From NCBI GenBank assembly GCA_900542295.1, contig UQNJ01000008.1, forward strand, positions 1 through 64,000: a DNA stretch of 64,000 nt, written 5' to 3'. Position numbers and translations under genes: made by a program. Below the pieces are notes generated by a model, which had not been told where the DNA came from, searched no databases, and saw nothing but the letters and a program-made list of their open reading frames with translations. Shown piece after piece: positions 47,980-57,016 of this stretch. Origin of the DNA: an uncultured Eubacteriales bacterium (GTDB lineage: Bacteria > Bacillota > Clostridia > Peptostreptococcales > Anaerovoracaceae). Numbering within the stretch: position 1 is the stretch's first letter; every line of letters starts with the position of its first letter.

Positions 47980-48543
47980 ATGAATAAAGCAAAAATAAAA
48001 GAAGGTATTCATGTTATATACAAAGAGCGTATACAAATGTTAGTGTCATATTATAATGATGCCTTTCACTACTTGAAGGCGTTTGACCTTGACATAGAGG
48101 ATGTAAAGGATGCTTTACAGGATACATATATTGAAGCTTTTACCAATATAGATAAAGTTCGTGACGAATCAAGACTTAAATTTTGGTTTTTGAAAATTGC
48201 AAAAAGGCAAGGACTCAAATATATCAATAGAAACAAAAGAAAAAGCATGAACGAAAAACATATTTTTGACTATATAAATTTTTCGGAAATGGGAGCAGAA
48301 TCTCTCTTTGATAAGCAGGAAAATGATTTTATAAGAAAAATTAACAGAGAAATGCTTAGAAAATTTATTCTGGAGCTAAATGACAAAGAACGCAGTGTAC
48401 TGATATTATATTATGACTATGGATATAAACTTAAGGATATTGCGGCTTTAATGAGAGAAAATGACAGCAGTATCAGGAGCATATCAAAAAGATCTAAAGA
48501 AAAACTGAGAAGAATGATGGAAGCGGAGGGGGTAGAGCTGTAA
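47980..48543 (+). CDS. sigma-70 family (ECF-like) RNA polymerase sigma factor
   Basis: A 187-residue protein with region 2 (DIEDVKDALQDTYIEAFTNI then RLKFWFLKIAKRQGLKYINR) and region 4 (LNDKERSVLILYYDYGYKLK then DIAALMRENDSSIRSISKRS). Size and layout match ECF sigma factors, though it diverges in region 2.4. No anti-sigma gene follows: the next 216 nt hold no convincing frame. It could direct the ECF-like promoters at 8.6 and 9.6 kb, but nothing in its own upstream region matches them, so the link is unsupported. Confidence 0.85.
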   Translation: MNKAKIKEGIHVIYKERIQMLVSYYNDAFHYLKAFDLDIEDVKDALQDTYIEAFTNIDKVRDESRLKFWFLKIAKRQGLKYINRNKRKSMNEKHIFDYINFSEMGAESLFDKQENDFIRKINREMLRKFILELNDKERSVLILYYDYGYKLKDIAALMRENDSSIRSISKRSKEKLRRMMEAEGVEL

Positions 48544-48759
48544 AGTGACAACAGAATAATTATGATATTTCACTATTTCTGATGTGCTGAATGAAGCGTA
48601 TATTAAAACTGCTTCTGTGGGAACTGAGTTGGTGCCGTTCAAAAAAATGCCTTTTAGTAGGAAACAAACAAACTGTAGGTTGCTTCAACTATAGGATGAA
48701 ACGAGATAACTTTAAAGAAGAGACTTATAGACGGGCGGCAACAGGCAAAGGAGAACGGC

Positions 48760-49137
48760 ATGAAGGAAACTGATAATGGAATTGTCGTAAAAATTGACAG
48801 AGAACGAACCGGCAGAAAAATTACTGCAATGAGGATGGCAAACGGTATGACCAGAGCCGAACTTGCAGAAAAAATAAGCAGGTCTGAGCAGACGGTACTT
48901 GCAATAGAGCAGGGACATAAGGGTATGTCTCTTGAAACACTTTGCAATATATGCAATGCATTATCTGTTACACCTAATTATATTTTGGGCTGGAGCAGAT
49001 ATCCGTTAGAAAGTAACGAAGAGTATTCCCGTGTGTGTGAAGAAATCGCTGAAATGATCAGACCATGCAATGCCAGTCAGCTTAAAACCATAGAGGGTAT
49101 AGTCCGACTGTATGCAGATGACATAAGAAAGAAATAG
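48760..49137 (+). CDS. XRE-family regulator
   Basis: A 125-residue helix-turn-helix protein: ITAMRMANGMTRAELAEKIS then RSEQTVLAIEQGHKGMSLET around residues 22-60, with a C-terminal helical tail (CNASQLKTIEGIVRLYADDI). AAAGGAG precedes the ATG. It lies between the sigma factor and the glycan cluster and is followed by a terminator, so it forms its own unit or one with the sigma gene. A role in controlling the glycan genes is possible from position only. Confidence 0.85.
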   Translation: MKETDNGIVVKIDRERTGRKITAMRMANGMTRAELAEKISRSEQTVLAIEQGHKGMSLETLCNICNALSVTPNYILGWSRYPLESNEEYSRVCEEIAEMIRPCNASQLKTIEGIVRLYADDIRKK

Positions 49138-49172
49138 ACCGGATTATACGGTTGTGATAAATATATTTATTG

Positions 49173-49214
49173 ATCTCCGCAAGCTAATTTGACAGCTTGG
49201 CGGAGATTTTCATT
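49173..49214 (+). terminator. terminator of the XRE gene
   Basis: ATCTCCGCAAGCT pairs with AGCTTGGCGGAGAT (one bulge), then TTTCATT. Confidence 0.75.
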
Positions 49215-49237
49215 ATGAATTAACTGAGTATAATATA

Positions 49238-49266
49238 TTGAATTTCATAGGAATATGTGGTAAACT
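49238..49266 (+). promoter_or_regulatory. promoter of the glycan cluster
   Basis: TTGAAT (49238-49243), 17-nt spacer, TAAACT (49261-49266), 36 nt before the first gene. No other promoter-sized gap exists downstream to the window end. Confidence 0.55.
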
Positions 49267-49302
49267 GTAAATGAAAAATTGTGTCTAAAAGTAGGATTTA
49301 CA

Positions 49303-51141
49303 ATGGATTTTTTAAATGGAAAGAATTTCAGAATATTTGTGCTTGCAGCATTGGACATGTGCTGTGTGGCTTTGGCTGCATTTGGAGCTCTGATATTGCG
49401 ATTTGATATATCTTCAATACCGGAGGTATATTATATGGGAGCAGTAAAAAGTCTCCCTGTATATTTTATTGTAGCTATAGCAGCTATGATGCTGCTTAAA
49501 TTATATAACAGAGTATGGACTTATGCATCTTTAAATGAGCTTATCGCCATAGTAAAGGCTGCGATGCTGATTGAAGGAATTATTATTTGTTATCATGTGT
49601 TTGTTTATATACCGATGCCAAGGAGCTATTATCCTCTGACGTTCGGAATCATGACAATATTGTTTTCCTGTGTCAGATTTGCAAAAGCGGCTATAAAGTC
49701 TATGAACAATGCACAGAATAAAAATGAAGTAACCAACAGGATAATGGTTATAGGAGCAGGTTCTGCGGCTACAATTTTGATAAAAGAATTAAGAGCGGCA
49801 GACGAAGGTTCACAAGTAGTGTGTGCAATTGACGATAACAAAAATAAAAAGAACAAGTATATACTGGGTGTTCCCATCGTAGGCGGAAGAGAGGAGATTG
49901 GCAAAAATATAAAGAAATACGATGTGACTGAAATTGTCATAGCAATGCCTTCTGCTGATTTGCAGACCACAAGAGATATAATAAGAATTTGCCAGGAAAC
50001 TAAAAAACCGGTTAAGATTCTGCCTGCTGTAGCCAAGAGTCTCACATCATCCTTAAGTAAAGAGATAAGACCTGTAAACTATGAAGATTTGCTTGGCAGA
50101 GAACCTGTAAAAGTAAATCAAAAGGGCATAGAAAATTTCATAAACGGAAAAGTTGTAATGGTTACAGGCGGCGGCGGCTCTATCGGCTCTGAACTTTGCA
50201 GACAGATAGTGAGGTATAATCCTAAAAAGCTGCTGATATTTGATATATACGAAAATAATGCTTACGAAATACAGATGGAACTTGAACGTCATTACCCGGA
50301 GGTAAGTATATCTACGCTTATAGGCTCCGTAAGAGATTACGACAGGATGGAGGCTGTATTTGTAAAATACAGACCGGATATTGTCTATCATGCCGCAGCG
50401 CATAAGCATGTTCCGCTCATGGAAAAATCACCTAACGAGGCAATAAAAAACAATTGTATGGGAACTCTCAACGCCGTACAATTAGCAGACAAGCATGGTG
50501 TCGATAATTTCGTGCTTATTTCAACAGACAAAGCCGTAAGACCGACCAATATCATGGGAGCGACCAAGAGAATATGTGAAATGATTGTTCAGATATATGC
50601 CAAGAAATCAGAACATACAAGATTTACGGCAGTAAGATTCGGTAATGTCCTTGGAAGTAACGGTTCTGTAATACCGCTTTTCTTAAAGCAGATTGCCGAA
50701 GGCGGTCCGGTTACGGTAACTCATAAAGAGATAACAAGATTTTTTATGACCATACCGGAAGCTGTTTCTTTGGTTCTTCAAGCAAGTCTTTTTGCAAAGG
50801 GCGGAGAAATATTCGTACTTGATATGGGTAAACCTGTCAGAATTTATGAACTTGCAGAAAACCTTATAAGGTTGAAGGGATTAAAGCCTAATGAGGATAT
50901 AAAGATAGAAATAGTAGGATTAAGACCGGGTGAAAAACTGTATGAGGAGATTCTCATGGATGAGGAAGGTCTTGATAAGACTGAGAACAAGATGATATAT
51001 ATCGGAAAACCTCTGAAAATCGATGAGGAAAAATTCCTGGACAAGCTGAATGTGCTGATAAAAGCAAGTTTTGAAAACGGTAATCGCATAAAGGAACTTA
51101 CAGAAGAGGTTTGCGATACCTATACTATTACTGATAATTAG
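49303..51141 (+). CDS. membrane UDP-GlcNAc 4,6-dehydratase (PglF/CapD type)
   Basis: A 612-residue protein with four N-terminal helices (residues 1-125), a first Rossmann domain (IMVIGAGSAATILIKELRAA) and a C-terminal SDR catalytic domain (VTGGGGSIGSELCRQIVRYN; STDKAVRPTNIMGATKRICE with Met in place of the usual Tyr, as in this family). Such enzymes turn UDP-GlcNAc into UDP-4-keto-6-deoxy-GlcNAc, the first step to bacillosamine or related diamino sugars. The ATG at 49303 follows AGTAGGA; an upstream TTG start is less likely. It heads the glycan operon. Confidence 0.92.
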   Translation: MDFLNGKNFRIFVLAALDMCCVALAAFGALILRFDISSIPEVYYMGAVKSLPVYFIVAIAAMMLLKLYNRVWTYASLNELIAIVKAAMLIEGIIICYHVFVYIPMPRSYYPLTFGIMTILFSCVRFAKAAIKSMNNAQNKNEVTNRIMVIGAGSAATILIKELRAADEGSQVVCAIDDNKNKKNKYILGVPIVGGREEIGKNIKKYDVTEIVIAMPSADLQTTRDIIRICQETKKPVKILPAVAKSLTSSLSKEIRPVNYEDLLGREPVKVNQKGIENFINGKVVMVTGGGGSIGSELCRQIVRYNPKKLLIFDIYENNAYEIQMELERHYPEVSISTLIGSVRDYDRMEAVFVKYRPDIVYHAAAHKHVPLMEKSPNEAIKNNCMGTLNAVQLADKHGVDNFVLISTDKAVRPTNIMGATKRICEMIVQIYAKKSEHTRFTAVRFGNVLGSNGSVIPLFLKQIAEGGPVTVTHKEITRFFMTIPEAVSLVLQASLFAKGGEIFVLDMGKPVRIYELAENLIRLKGLKPNEDIKIEIVGLRPGEKLYEEILMDEEGLDKTENKMIYIGKPLKIDEEKFLDKLNVLIKASFENGNRIKELTEEVCDTYTITDN

Positions 51142-51170
51142 ACATTATGTAATCACAGAAAGGTGAAGAG

Positions 51171-52430
51171 ATGAGTGCAGACTTCAAACAGTTTGAATCT
51201 AAGGTGTGGCTCAGCACACCTACAATGCATGGAGATGAATTGAAATATATTACTGAGGCATACAAAACAAACTGGATGTCTACAGTGGGAGAAAACATAA
51301 ATGAAGTTGAGAGAATGGCATGCAGCAAATTGGGATGCAGCCACGCAGTTGCTCTTTCATCGGGAACGGCAGCACTTCATATGGCAGTTAAGCTTGCGGG
51401 AGTAAAGCCGGGAGATAAAGTTTTCTGCACGGATATGACTTTTGGGGCAACTGTAAATCCCGTTGTATACGAAGGCGGAGTGCCTGTATTTATAGATACA
51501 GAGTATGACACGTGGAATATGGACCCCGTTGCTCTTGAAAAAGCATTTGAAATGTTTCCTGAAGTAAAGGTTGTTGTTCTTGTTCATCTTTACGGAACAC
51601 CTGCGAAGATTGATGAAATACGCAGTATATGCAAAAAGCACGGTGCTGTGATTATAGAAGATGCGGCAGAGTCTATGGGGGCAACCTACAAGGGACAGCA
51701 GACAGGGACTTTCGGCATGTATAATGCCGTTTCGTTTAACGGAAACAAGATTATAACCGGATCATCAGGAGGCATGCTTCTGACAGATGATAAGGCAGCG
51801 GCAGACAAAGTGAGGAAGTGGTCGACACAGGCAAGAGAAAACGCATCGTGGTACCAGCATGAAGAAATAGGATACAATTATCGCATGAGCAATGTGATAG
51901 CAGGTGTGGTAAGAGGACAGTTTCCTTACCTCGAAGAGCATATAGAACAGAAAAAAGCCATATATGATCGCTATAAACAGGGATTGAAAGATTTGCCTGT
52001 TAAGATGAATCCTTATGATGAAACGAACTCCGAACCTAATTTTTGGCTTTCGTGCATGACTATAAATGATGATGCAATGTGCAGACAGGTGAGAAGTGAC
52101 TGCGAAGCAATTTATATAAAAGAAAATGGTAAGACATGTCCTACTGAAATACTGGAAAAACTTTCAGAATGTAATGCTGAAGGAAGACCTGTATGGAAGC
52201 CTATGCATATGCAGCCTATATACAGAAAAAATGAATTCGTTACAAGGCAAGGCTCGGGAAGAGCCATGACCAATGCTTATATTTCAGGCGGCTTTAAAGG
52301 CGCTGACGGAAATCCGTTGGATGTTAGTGCGGATATATTCCAAAGAGGTCTTTGTCTTCCAAGTGATAACAAGATGACAGAGAGCCAACAGGCGAAAGTA
52401 ATAGATATAATCAGAAGCTGTTTTGAGTAA
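51171..52430 (+). CDS. DegT/DnrJ/EryC1 aminotransferase (PglE/LegC-like)
   Basis: A 419-residue PLP sugar aminotransferase. The PLP lysine is in VSFNGNKIITGSSGGMLL; other marks are SKLGCSHAVALSSGTAALHM, DMTFGATVNPVVYEGGVPVF and IEDAAESMGATYKGQQTGTF. The longer C-terminus with WKPMHMQPIY is usual in the PglE/LegC group. It should aminate the 4-keto sugar made by the dehydratase upstream. It starts 29 nt after that gene with AAAGGTGAAG and is followed by a PglC-type transferase, a classic bacillosamine order. Confidence 0.92.
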   Translation: MSADFKQFESKVWLSTPTMHGDELKYITEAYKTNWMSTVGENINEVERMACSKLGCSHAVALSSGTAALHMAVKLAGVKPGDKVFCTDMTFGATVNPVVYEGGVPVFIDTEYDTWNMDPVALEKAFEMFPEVKVVVLVHLYGTPAKIDEIRSICKKHGAVIIEDAAESMGATYKGQQTGTFGMYNAVSFNGNKIITGSSGGMLLTDDKAAADKVRKWSTQARENASWYQHEEIGYNYRMSNVIAGVVRGQFPYLEEHIEQKKAIYDRYKQGLKDLPVKMNPYDETNSEPNFWLSCMTINDDAMCRQVRSDCEAIYIKENGKTCPTEILEKLSECNAEGRPVWKPMHMQPIYRKNEFVTRQGSGRAMTNAYISGGFKGADGNPLDVSADIFQRGLCLPSDNKMTESQQAKVIDIIRSCFE

Positions 52431-52441
52431 GAGAGGACTTA

Positions 52442-53095
52442 ATGGGAGATATTAAAAAAAGGGGAATATACGCCCGTATTTTTAAGAGATTTTTTGATAT
52501 TCTGATGTCGGGAATTGCTATCGTATTACTCAGCCCCGTGTTTTTACTTGTTGCGTTGCTTGTAAGGTTTAAGCTTGGTTCACCTGTTATATTCAAACAG
52601 GAAAGACCCGGTCTTAACGAAAAAATATTCAAGATGTACAAGTTCAGAACCATGACGGATGCTAAAGATGAAAACGGAGAATTATTGCCGGACGAAGAAC
52701 GATTGACTTCATTTGGTATGAAGCTAAGGAGCACCAGTCTTGATGAACTGCCTGAACTGATAAATATTTTTAAGGGAGATATGAGCATTGTCGGGCCGAG
52801 ACCGCTTGCTGTAGCATATTTGCCTTATTATACGGATGAAGAAAGATTGAGACATACAGTAAGACCCGGATTGACGGGACTTGCTCAAATCAACGGAAGA
52901 AATGCTCTTTCATGGGAAGATAAATTTAAGTATGATATTGAATATGTGGAAAACCTTTCCATGAAAACTGATGTTAAAATCTTTTTCGGAACATTTACTA
53001 AGGTGTTTAAGAGAGAGAATATCGGGCAGGGCGAGGAAGCGCCTGTAAGCCTGAATATCGAAAGAAGTGGTAGAGGAAATGAACATTATAGGTAA
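52442..53095 (+). CDS. undecaprenyl-phosphate sugar-1-phosphate transferase (PglC-like)
   Basis: A 217-residue monotopic transferase. One N-terminal re-entrant helix (ILMSGIAIVLLSPVFLLVAL) precedes the catalytic part: KQERPGLNEKIFKMYKFRTM, the DE dyad in SLDELPELINIF and IVGPRPLAVAYLP. It loads the first sugar phosphate, probably the diacetylated product of the genes around it, onto the lipid carrier at the cytoplasmic membrane face. It follows the aminotransferase by 11 nt and overlaps the acetyltransferase. Confidence 0.93.
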   Translation: MGDIKKRGIYARIFKRFFDILMSGIAIVLLSPVFLLVALLVRFKLGSPVIFKQERPGLNEKIFKMYKFRTMTDAKDENGELLPDEERLTSFGMKLRSTSLDELPELINIFKGDMSIVGPRPLAVAYLPYYTDEERLRHTVRPGLTGLAQINGRNALSWEDKFKYDIEYVENLSMKTDVKIFFGTFTKVFKRENIGQGEEAPVSLNIERSGRGNEHYR

Positions 53096-53624
53096 GAAGA
53101 TTTATTTGCGTGCAATGGAACTGTCCGATATGGAACTGTACAGAAGCGATGTAAACAAACCTGAAACCGAGCATGCTCTTGGAGGATGGAGTTTTCCCAT
53201 ATCTTCTGTTCAGCAGGCAGCATGGTTTGAAAATGCCGTAAAAGACAGAAACAATCTAAGATTGACTATAGTTTCCATAGAAAATGATGAAATTTTAGGT
53301 ATGGTTAATCTTGTGAACATAGATTGGAAGTCCAGGGTGGCTTTCAGTGGAATACGCCTGTTCGGTGAAGAACATAGAGGCAAAGGATATGGCAAAGATG
53401 CAGTTTTGGCAATAATGAAATATGCTTTTGAAGAACTTGGTCTTAACCGTATAGAAGGAAGCATTATAGAAACCAATGAAGCTTCCAAACGGCTATATGA
53501 AAGGTGCGGTTGGAAAGTCGAGGGGATAAAAAGAGAAGCAGTATATCAATGCGGCAGATATTATGACGAGTTGCAGGTGGCTGTATTAAGAAAAGACTAT
53601 GAACTTATTAAAGAAACAATTTAA
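53079..53624 (+). CDS. GNAT acetyltransferase, PseH/RimJ-like
   Basis: A 181-residue GNAT enzyme: IYLRAMELSDMELYRSD at the start, the acetyl-CoA loop GEEHRGKGYGKDAV and LNRIEGSIIETNEASKRLYE, then RCGWKVEG. Such proteins acetylate the new 4-amino group of UDP-4-amino sugars (PseH type), a plausible role here after the PglE-like aminotransferase. A start at ATG 53079 is chosen; a GTG at 53067 is also open. It overlaps both neighbours. Confidence 0.87.
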   Translation: MNIIGKKIYLRAMELSDMELYRSDVNKPETEHALGGWSFPISSVQQAAWFENAVKDRNNLRLTIVSIENDEILGMVNLVNIDWKSRVAFSGIRLFGEEHRGKGYGKDAVLAIMKYAFEELGLNRIEGSIIETNEASKRLYERCGWKVEGIKREAVYQCGRYYDELQVAVLRKDYELIKETI

Positions 53625-54678
53625 AGAAATAGGGAGCAGTTTTTCTTTTGTGGAAACATGTGACAAAGTAAATACTTTGCACAGAAAGACAAATCGCTAT
53701 GCATTTTCGGGAAGAACCTCTTTAATACAAATCATAGATGCCATATTAAAGGGCAGAGTAGTAAAAAAAACATGGCTGCCATCGTATTGCTGTGAATCTA
53801 TGGTCATACCTTTTTTGTCAAGAGGTATTGAGGTTGAATATTATAATGTACTCCTAAAAAACAGGAAACCGGAATTTGACGGGAGTTTAATAGAAACTCC
53901 GGATATAATTTATACTATGAATTATTTCGGTGTAGATTTGCAAAGAACGCTTGATTTTGAAAAATATCTTCGCAAAAAATTTCCCGATGCTGTAATAATC
54001 AGAGATATAACTCATTCGATGCTTGCGGCGGGTCAGTGTTTTGACAGCTGCGATTATGCCTTTGCCAGCATCAGAAAATGGTCCGGATTTTCAGACGGAG
54101 GAGTTATTGTTAAATGCAAAGATGATATTGAATACAGCATAGAGCAATATAACTGTTCATACGGAGAACTGATAGATGCTGCCAAAGCCAAGAAAACAGA
54201 ATATCTAAGAACAGGAAGAGGCGACAAAAGAGAATTTTTAGATATGTTTGCAAGAGCGGAGGAACTTCTTGATGAAGACTTTGAGGGGTATTCCATCAGC
54301 AGCCGCAGCAAAAATGAGTTTGAATATTTTGATATTGAAAAAGTAGCATTTAAGAGGAAAGAAAATTTCCTAATATTGATGGAAAACAGTGAAATCTTTC
54401 AGAGAAAAGGGATATATCCGATTTTTGATAAAATAGATGATAAAGAAGTGCCGCTGGCATTCCCGGTTCTGCTTGACAGTTCAGAAGAAAGAGATAGATT
54501 CAGACGGTATTTGATAGAAAATGAAGTGTTTTGTCCTGTTCACTGGCCTAAAAATGAGGTTCATCGACTCAATAATGCAACAGAGGAAATATATGACAAA
54601 GAGCTTTCTATAGTATGCGACCAGCGGTATGGCGCAACTGATATGAAAAGGCTGCTGAAACTTGTTGAGGAATATTAG
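53599..54678 (+). CDS. divergent PLP-dependent aminotransferase-like protein
   Basis: A 359-residue fold-type I PLP protein distantly like DegT. FSGRTSLIQIIDAILKG near residue 37, LPSYCCESMVIPFLSRGIEV and YTMNYFGV, and a candidate PLP lysine in ASIRKWSGFSDGGVIV (compare the S..K....DGG motif of DegT proteins) support this. Its substrate is unknown; in surface-glycan loci such proteins often pair with a FemAB-like acyltransferase, exactly as here. It starts inside the acetyltransferase gene and overlaps the next. Confidence 0.75.
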   Translation: MNLLKKQFKEIGSSFSFVETCDKVNTLHRKTNRYAFSGRTSLIQIIDAILKGRVVKKTWLPSYCCESMVIPFLSRGIEVEYYNVLLKNRKPEFDGSLIETPDIIYTMNYFGVDLQRTLDFEKYLRKKFPDAVIIRDITHSMLAAGQCFDSCDYAFASIRKWSGFSDGGVIVKCKDDIEYSIEQYNCSYGELIDAAKAKKTEYLRTGRGDKREFLDMFARAEELLDEDFEGYSISSRSKNEFEYFDIEKVAFKRKENFLILMENSEIFQRKGIYPIFDKIDDKEVPLAFPVLLDSSEERDRFRRYLIENEVFCPVHWPKNEVHRLNNATEEIYDKELSIVCDQRYGATDMKRLLKLVEEY

Positions 54679-54697
54679 AGAAAGGCTTATATTTGCA

Positions 54698-55741
54698 ATG
54701 AATTTTAAAATCATCACGATTGACAACAAAAATGAATGGGATAATACAGTAAAAAGCTTTGCAGACTATGAGGTCTATTATCTCAGCGGATATGCATACG
54801 GTTTTAAAGTACACGGCGACGGTGAGCCTGTTTTGCTGTATTTTGAAGATAAAGACAGAAAACTTCGGGCAATGAATGTCGTTATGAAAAGAGAGATTGC
54901 AGATATAGGTGATTTTAAAAATCCCAAAGCGGTAGCAGGGCTTTATGATGCGGCAACGCCGTATGGTTATGGCGGTCTTGTAGCAGAGGGAAATATTACA
55001 GAAGAATTTTGCAAAGAATACAGCTATTTCTGTGCCGCCAATAATATAGTTTCTGAATTTGTGAGATTTAATCCGATGACTGATAACCAAAAGACTTGCA
55101 GCGACATGTATGATGTTGTCAGACTTGGAGAAACCGTATATATAGACATTAGGGATGAAGATTATGTATGGAACAATTTTACAGGCAAAAACAGAAATGT
55201 CATAAGAAAAGCAATAAAAGAGGGAGTTACCATACATCATACCGATGAGCCATGGATTATAGACGAGTTTATGGAAATTTACAACTCAACTATGGATAGG
55301 GATGAGGCAACCGACTATTATTATTTTAAGAAAGAATATTATGAAAGCATAGTTCATGAGTTGAAAGGAAACTACAGTTTCTTTTATGCCATCAAAGACG
55401 ACAAAATAATTGCTGTTTCAATAATCTTGTTTGCAAACAACAGAATGCATTATCATTTATCTGCTTCAAGAAGAGAATTTCAAAGGTTTGCGCCTACCAA
55501 CCTGATGCTTTTTGAGGCGTGTAAGTTCGGAATTGAAAGAGGCTTTTCTGCTTTCCATCTCGGCGGAGGAGTCGGCTCCAAAGAGGACGGATTATACAAG
55601 TTTAAAAAGTCTTTTAATAAAAATGAAAATAAGCAGTATTGCATAGGAAAAAAGATATACGATATTGATAAGTATAATGAACTGGTTAAAAACAGGAATC
55701 ACATAGAAAATAAAAATTTCTTTCCCGAGTACAGAGGATAA
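54698..55741 (+). CDS. FemAB-like GNAT acyltransferase
   Basis: A 347-residue protein of the FemABX/peptidoglycan-bridge fold: VYYLSGYAYGFKVHGDGEPV at the start, TGKNRNVIRKAIKEGVTIHH and AVSIILFANNRMHYHLSASR, GGGVGSKEDGLYKFKKSFNK near the end. FemX-type enzymes attach amino acids from tRNA to lipid-linked precursors, while relatives in sugar clusters N-acylate amino sugars. The latter fits this location. The ATG at 54698 gives the family N-terminus but the ribosome-binding site is weak; a TTG at 54662 is the alternative. Confidence 0.8.
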   Translation: MNFKIITIDNKNEWDNTVKSFADYEVYYLSGYAYGFKVHGDGEPVLLYFEDKDRKLRAMNVVMKREIADIGDFKNPKAVAGLYDAATPYGYGGLVAEGNITEEFCKEYSYFCAANNIVSEFVRFNPMTDNQKTCSDMYDVVRLGETVYIDIRDEDYVWNNFTGKNRNVIRKAIKEGVTIHHTDEPWIIDEFMEIYNSTMDRDEATDYYYFKKEYYESIVHELKGNYSFFYAIKDDKIIAVSIILFANNRMHYHLSASRREFQRFAPTNLMLFEACKFGIERGFSAFHLGGGVGSKEDGLYKFKKSFNKNENKQYCIGKKIYDIDKYNELVKNRNHIENKNFFPEYRG

Positions 55742-55747
55742 TAAAGT

Positions 55748-57016
55748 ATGGAAAACAAAACTATATGGATGTGGAACCATTATGCCACCAATATGTTTTA
55801 TGAGAAAGGCGGCAGACATCATTGGTTTGGAAAATACCTAATAAAAAAGGGATATAATGTAAAAATATTCTGCGCATCAACTATACACAACAGTGATTAT
55901 GAAGTTGATTTAAAAGGACAAAGTTATACGACTGATATTTCTGACGGCATCAAATATGTTTTTATAAAAACACCCAAATATGTCGGCAATGGCAAGTCCA
56001 GAATAAAAAATATGATGGCCTTTTACAAGGGGCTTTTTCCTGTTTCAAAGGAAATTGCAGCCAAAAGCGGCAAGCCAAATGTTATATTGGCTTCTTCTGT
56101 TCATCCCCTTACTTTGGCAGCAGGTATTAAAGTCGCAAAAAAATTCAAAATACCTTGTGTATGCGAAATCAGAGATTTGTGGCCTGAGAGCTTGATAGAA
56201 ATCGGCATGTTAAAGCGCAGCAGTATGATTTCAAAGTTACTCTACAAAGGTGAGGCTTGGATATATAAGAAAGCAGACAGTCTGATTTTTACCATGCCGG
56301 GAGGCAGAGATTATCTTCTGGAGCATGGACTTGACGGTAAGATAAATCTTAATAATGTATACAATATAAACAACGGTATAGATCTTGAGGATTTCAATCT
56401 CAAGAAGAACGAAATCATTCTTGATGACGATGATTTAAAAGACGACTGTTTCAGGGTTGTATATACAGGTTCTGTAAGATCTGCAAATCATGTGGAGGAT
56501 CTTTTGAAAGCCGCTGAAATATGTAGCTCAAAAGGTATAACAGACATAAAATTTCTTGTATACGGAGATGGAGATCAAAAGGATATACTCGAAAAGACTG
56601 CCGGCGAAAAAGGACTTGACAATATAGTCTTTAAAGGCCGTGTTGAAAAAAAGTATATACCTTATATTCTTTCAAGAGGAAGTCTTAATATAGTTACCGG
56701 GGAAGACAGTAATCTGGGAAGATACGGAATAAGCTGGAACAAGCTGTTTGAATATATGGCAAGCGGCAAGCCTATTCTTGCCAATTACAAGATAGAAAGA
56801 TATAATTTTATAGAGGAATACGATTTCGGAACAGCCAAAAGGTTTGAAAATATAGAAGAATTTGCGGATGCCATCATAAACATGAAGAATTTGGGCAGTG
56901 ATGAGTATGAGCGGTATAGCCGAAATGCCCTTAAGGCAGCGGCAGATTTTGACTACAAGAATCTTACGGATGTTCTTGAAGGTGTATTGAAAGGGGCAAT
57001 GGAAAGGTATAAATGA
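55748..57016 (+). CDS. GT4-family glycosyltransferase (WbuB-like)
   Basis: A 422-residue GT-B enzyme. The N-terminal half has KGGRHHWFGKYLIKKGYNVK and CEIRDLWPESLIEIGMLKRS, typical of WbuB/L-fucosamine-type transferases; the C-terminal half binds the nucleotide sugar (FRVVYTGSVRSANHVEDLLK, LFEYMASGKPILAN). It adds a later sugar to the lipid-linked glycan. It starts 6 nt after the FemAB-like gene and overlaps the next by 4 nt. Confidence 0.88.
   Translation: MENKTIWMWNHYATNMFYEKGGRHHWFGKYLIKKGYNVKIFCASTIHNSDYEVDLKGQSYTTDISDGIKYVFIKTPKYVGNGKSRIKNMMAFYKGLFPVSKEIAAKSGKPNVILASSVHPLTLAAGIKVAKKFKIPCVCEIRDLWPESLIEIGMLKRSSMISKLLYKGEAWIYKKADSLIFTMPGGRDYLLEHGLDGKINLNNVYNINNGIDLEDFNLKKNEIILDDDDLKDDCFRVVYTGSVRSANHVEDLLKAAEICSSKGITDIKFLVYGDGDQKDILEKTAGEKGLDNIVFKGRVEKKYIPYILSRGSLNIVTGEDSNLGRYGISWNKLFEYMASGKPILANYKIERYNFIEEYDFGTAKRFENIEEFADAIINMKNLGSDEYERYSRNALKAAADFDYKNLTDVLEGVLKGAMERYK

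Noticed and set aside
48591..48773. 60-codon plus-strand frame after the sigma factor, considered as an anti-sigma factor
   Set aside because: No membrane helix or zinc motif, poor ribosome-binding site, and it overlaps the start region of the XRE gene.
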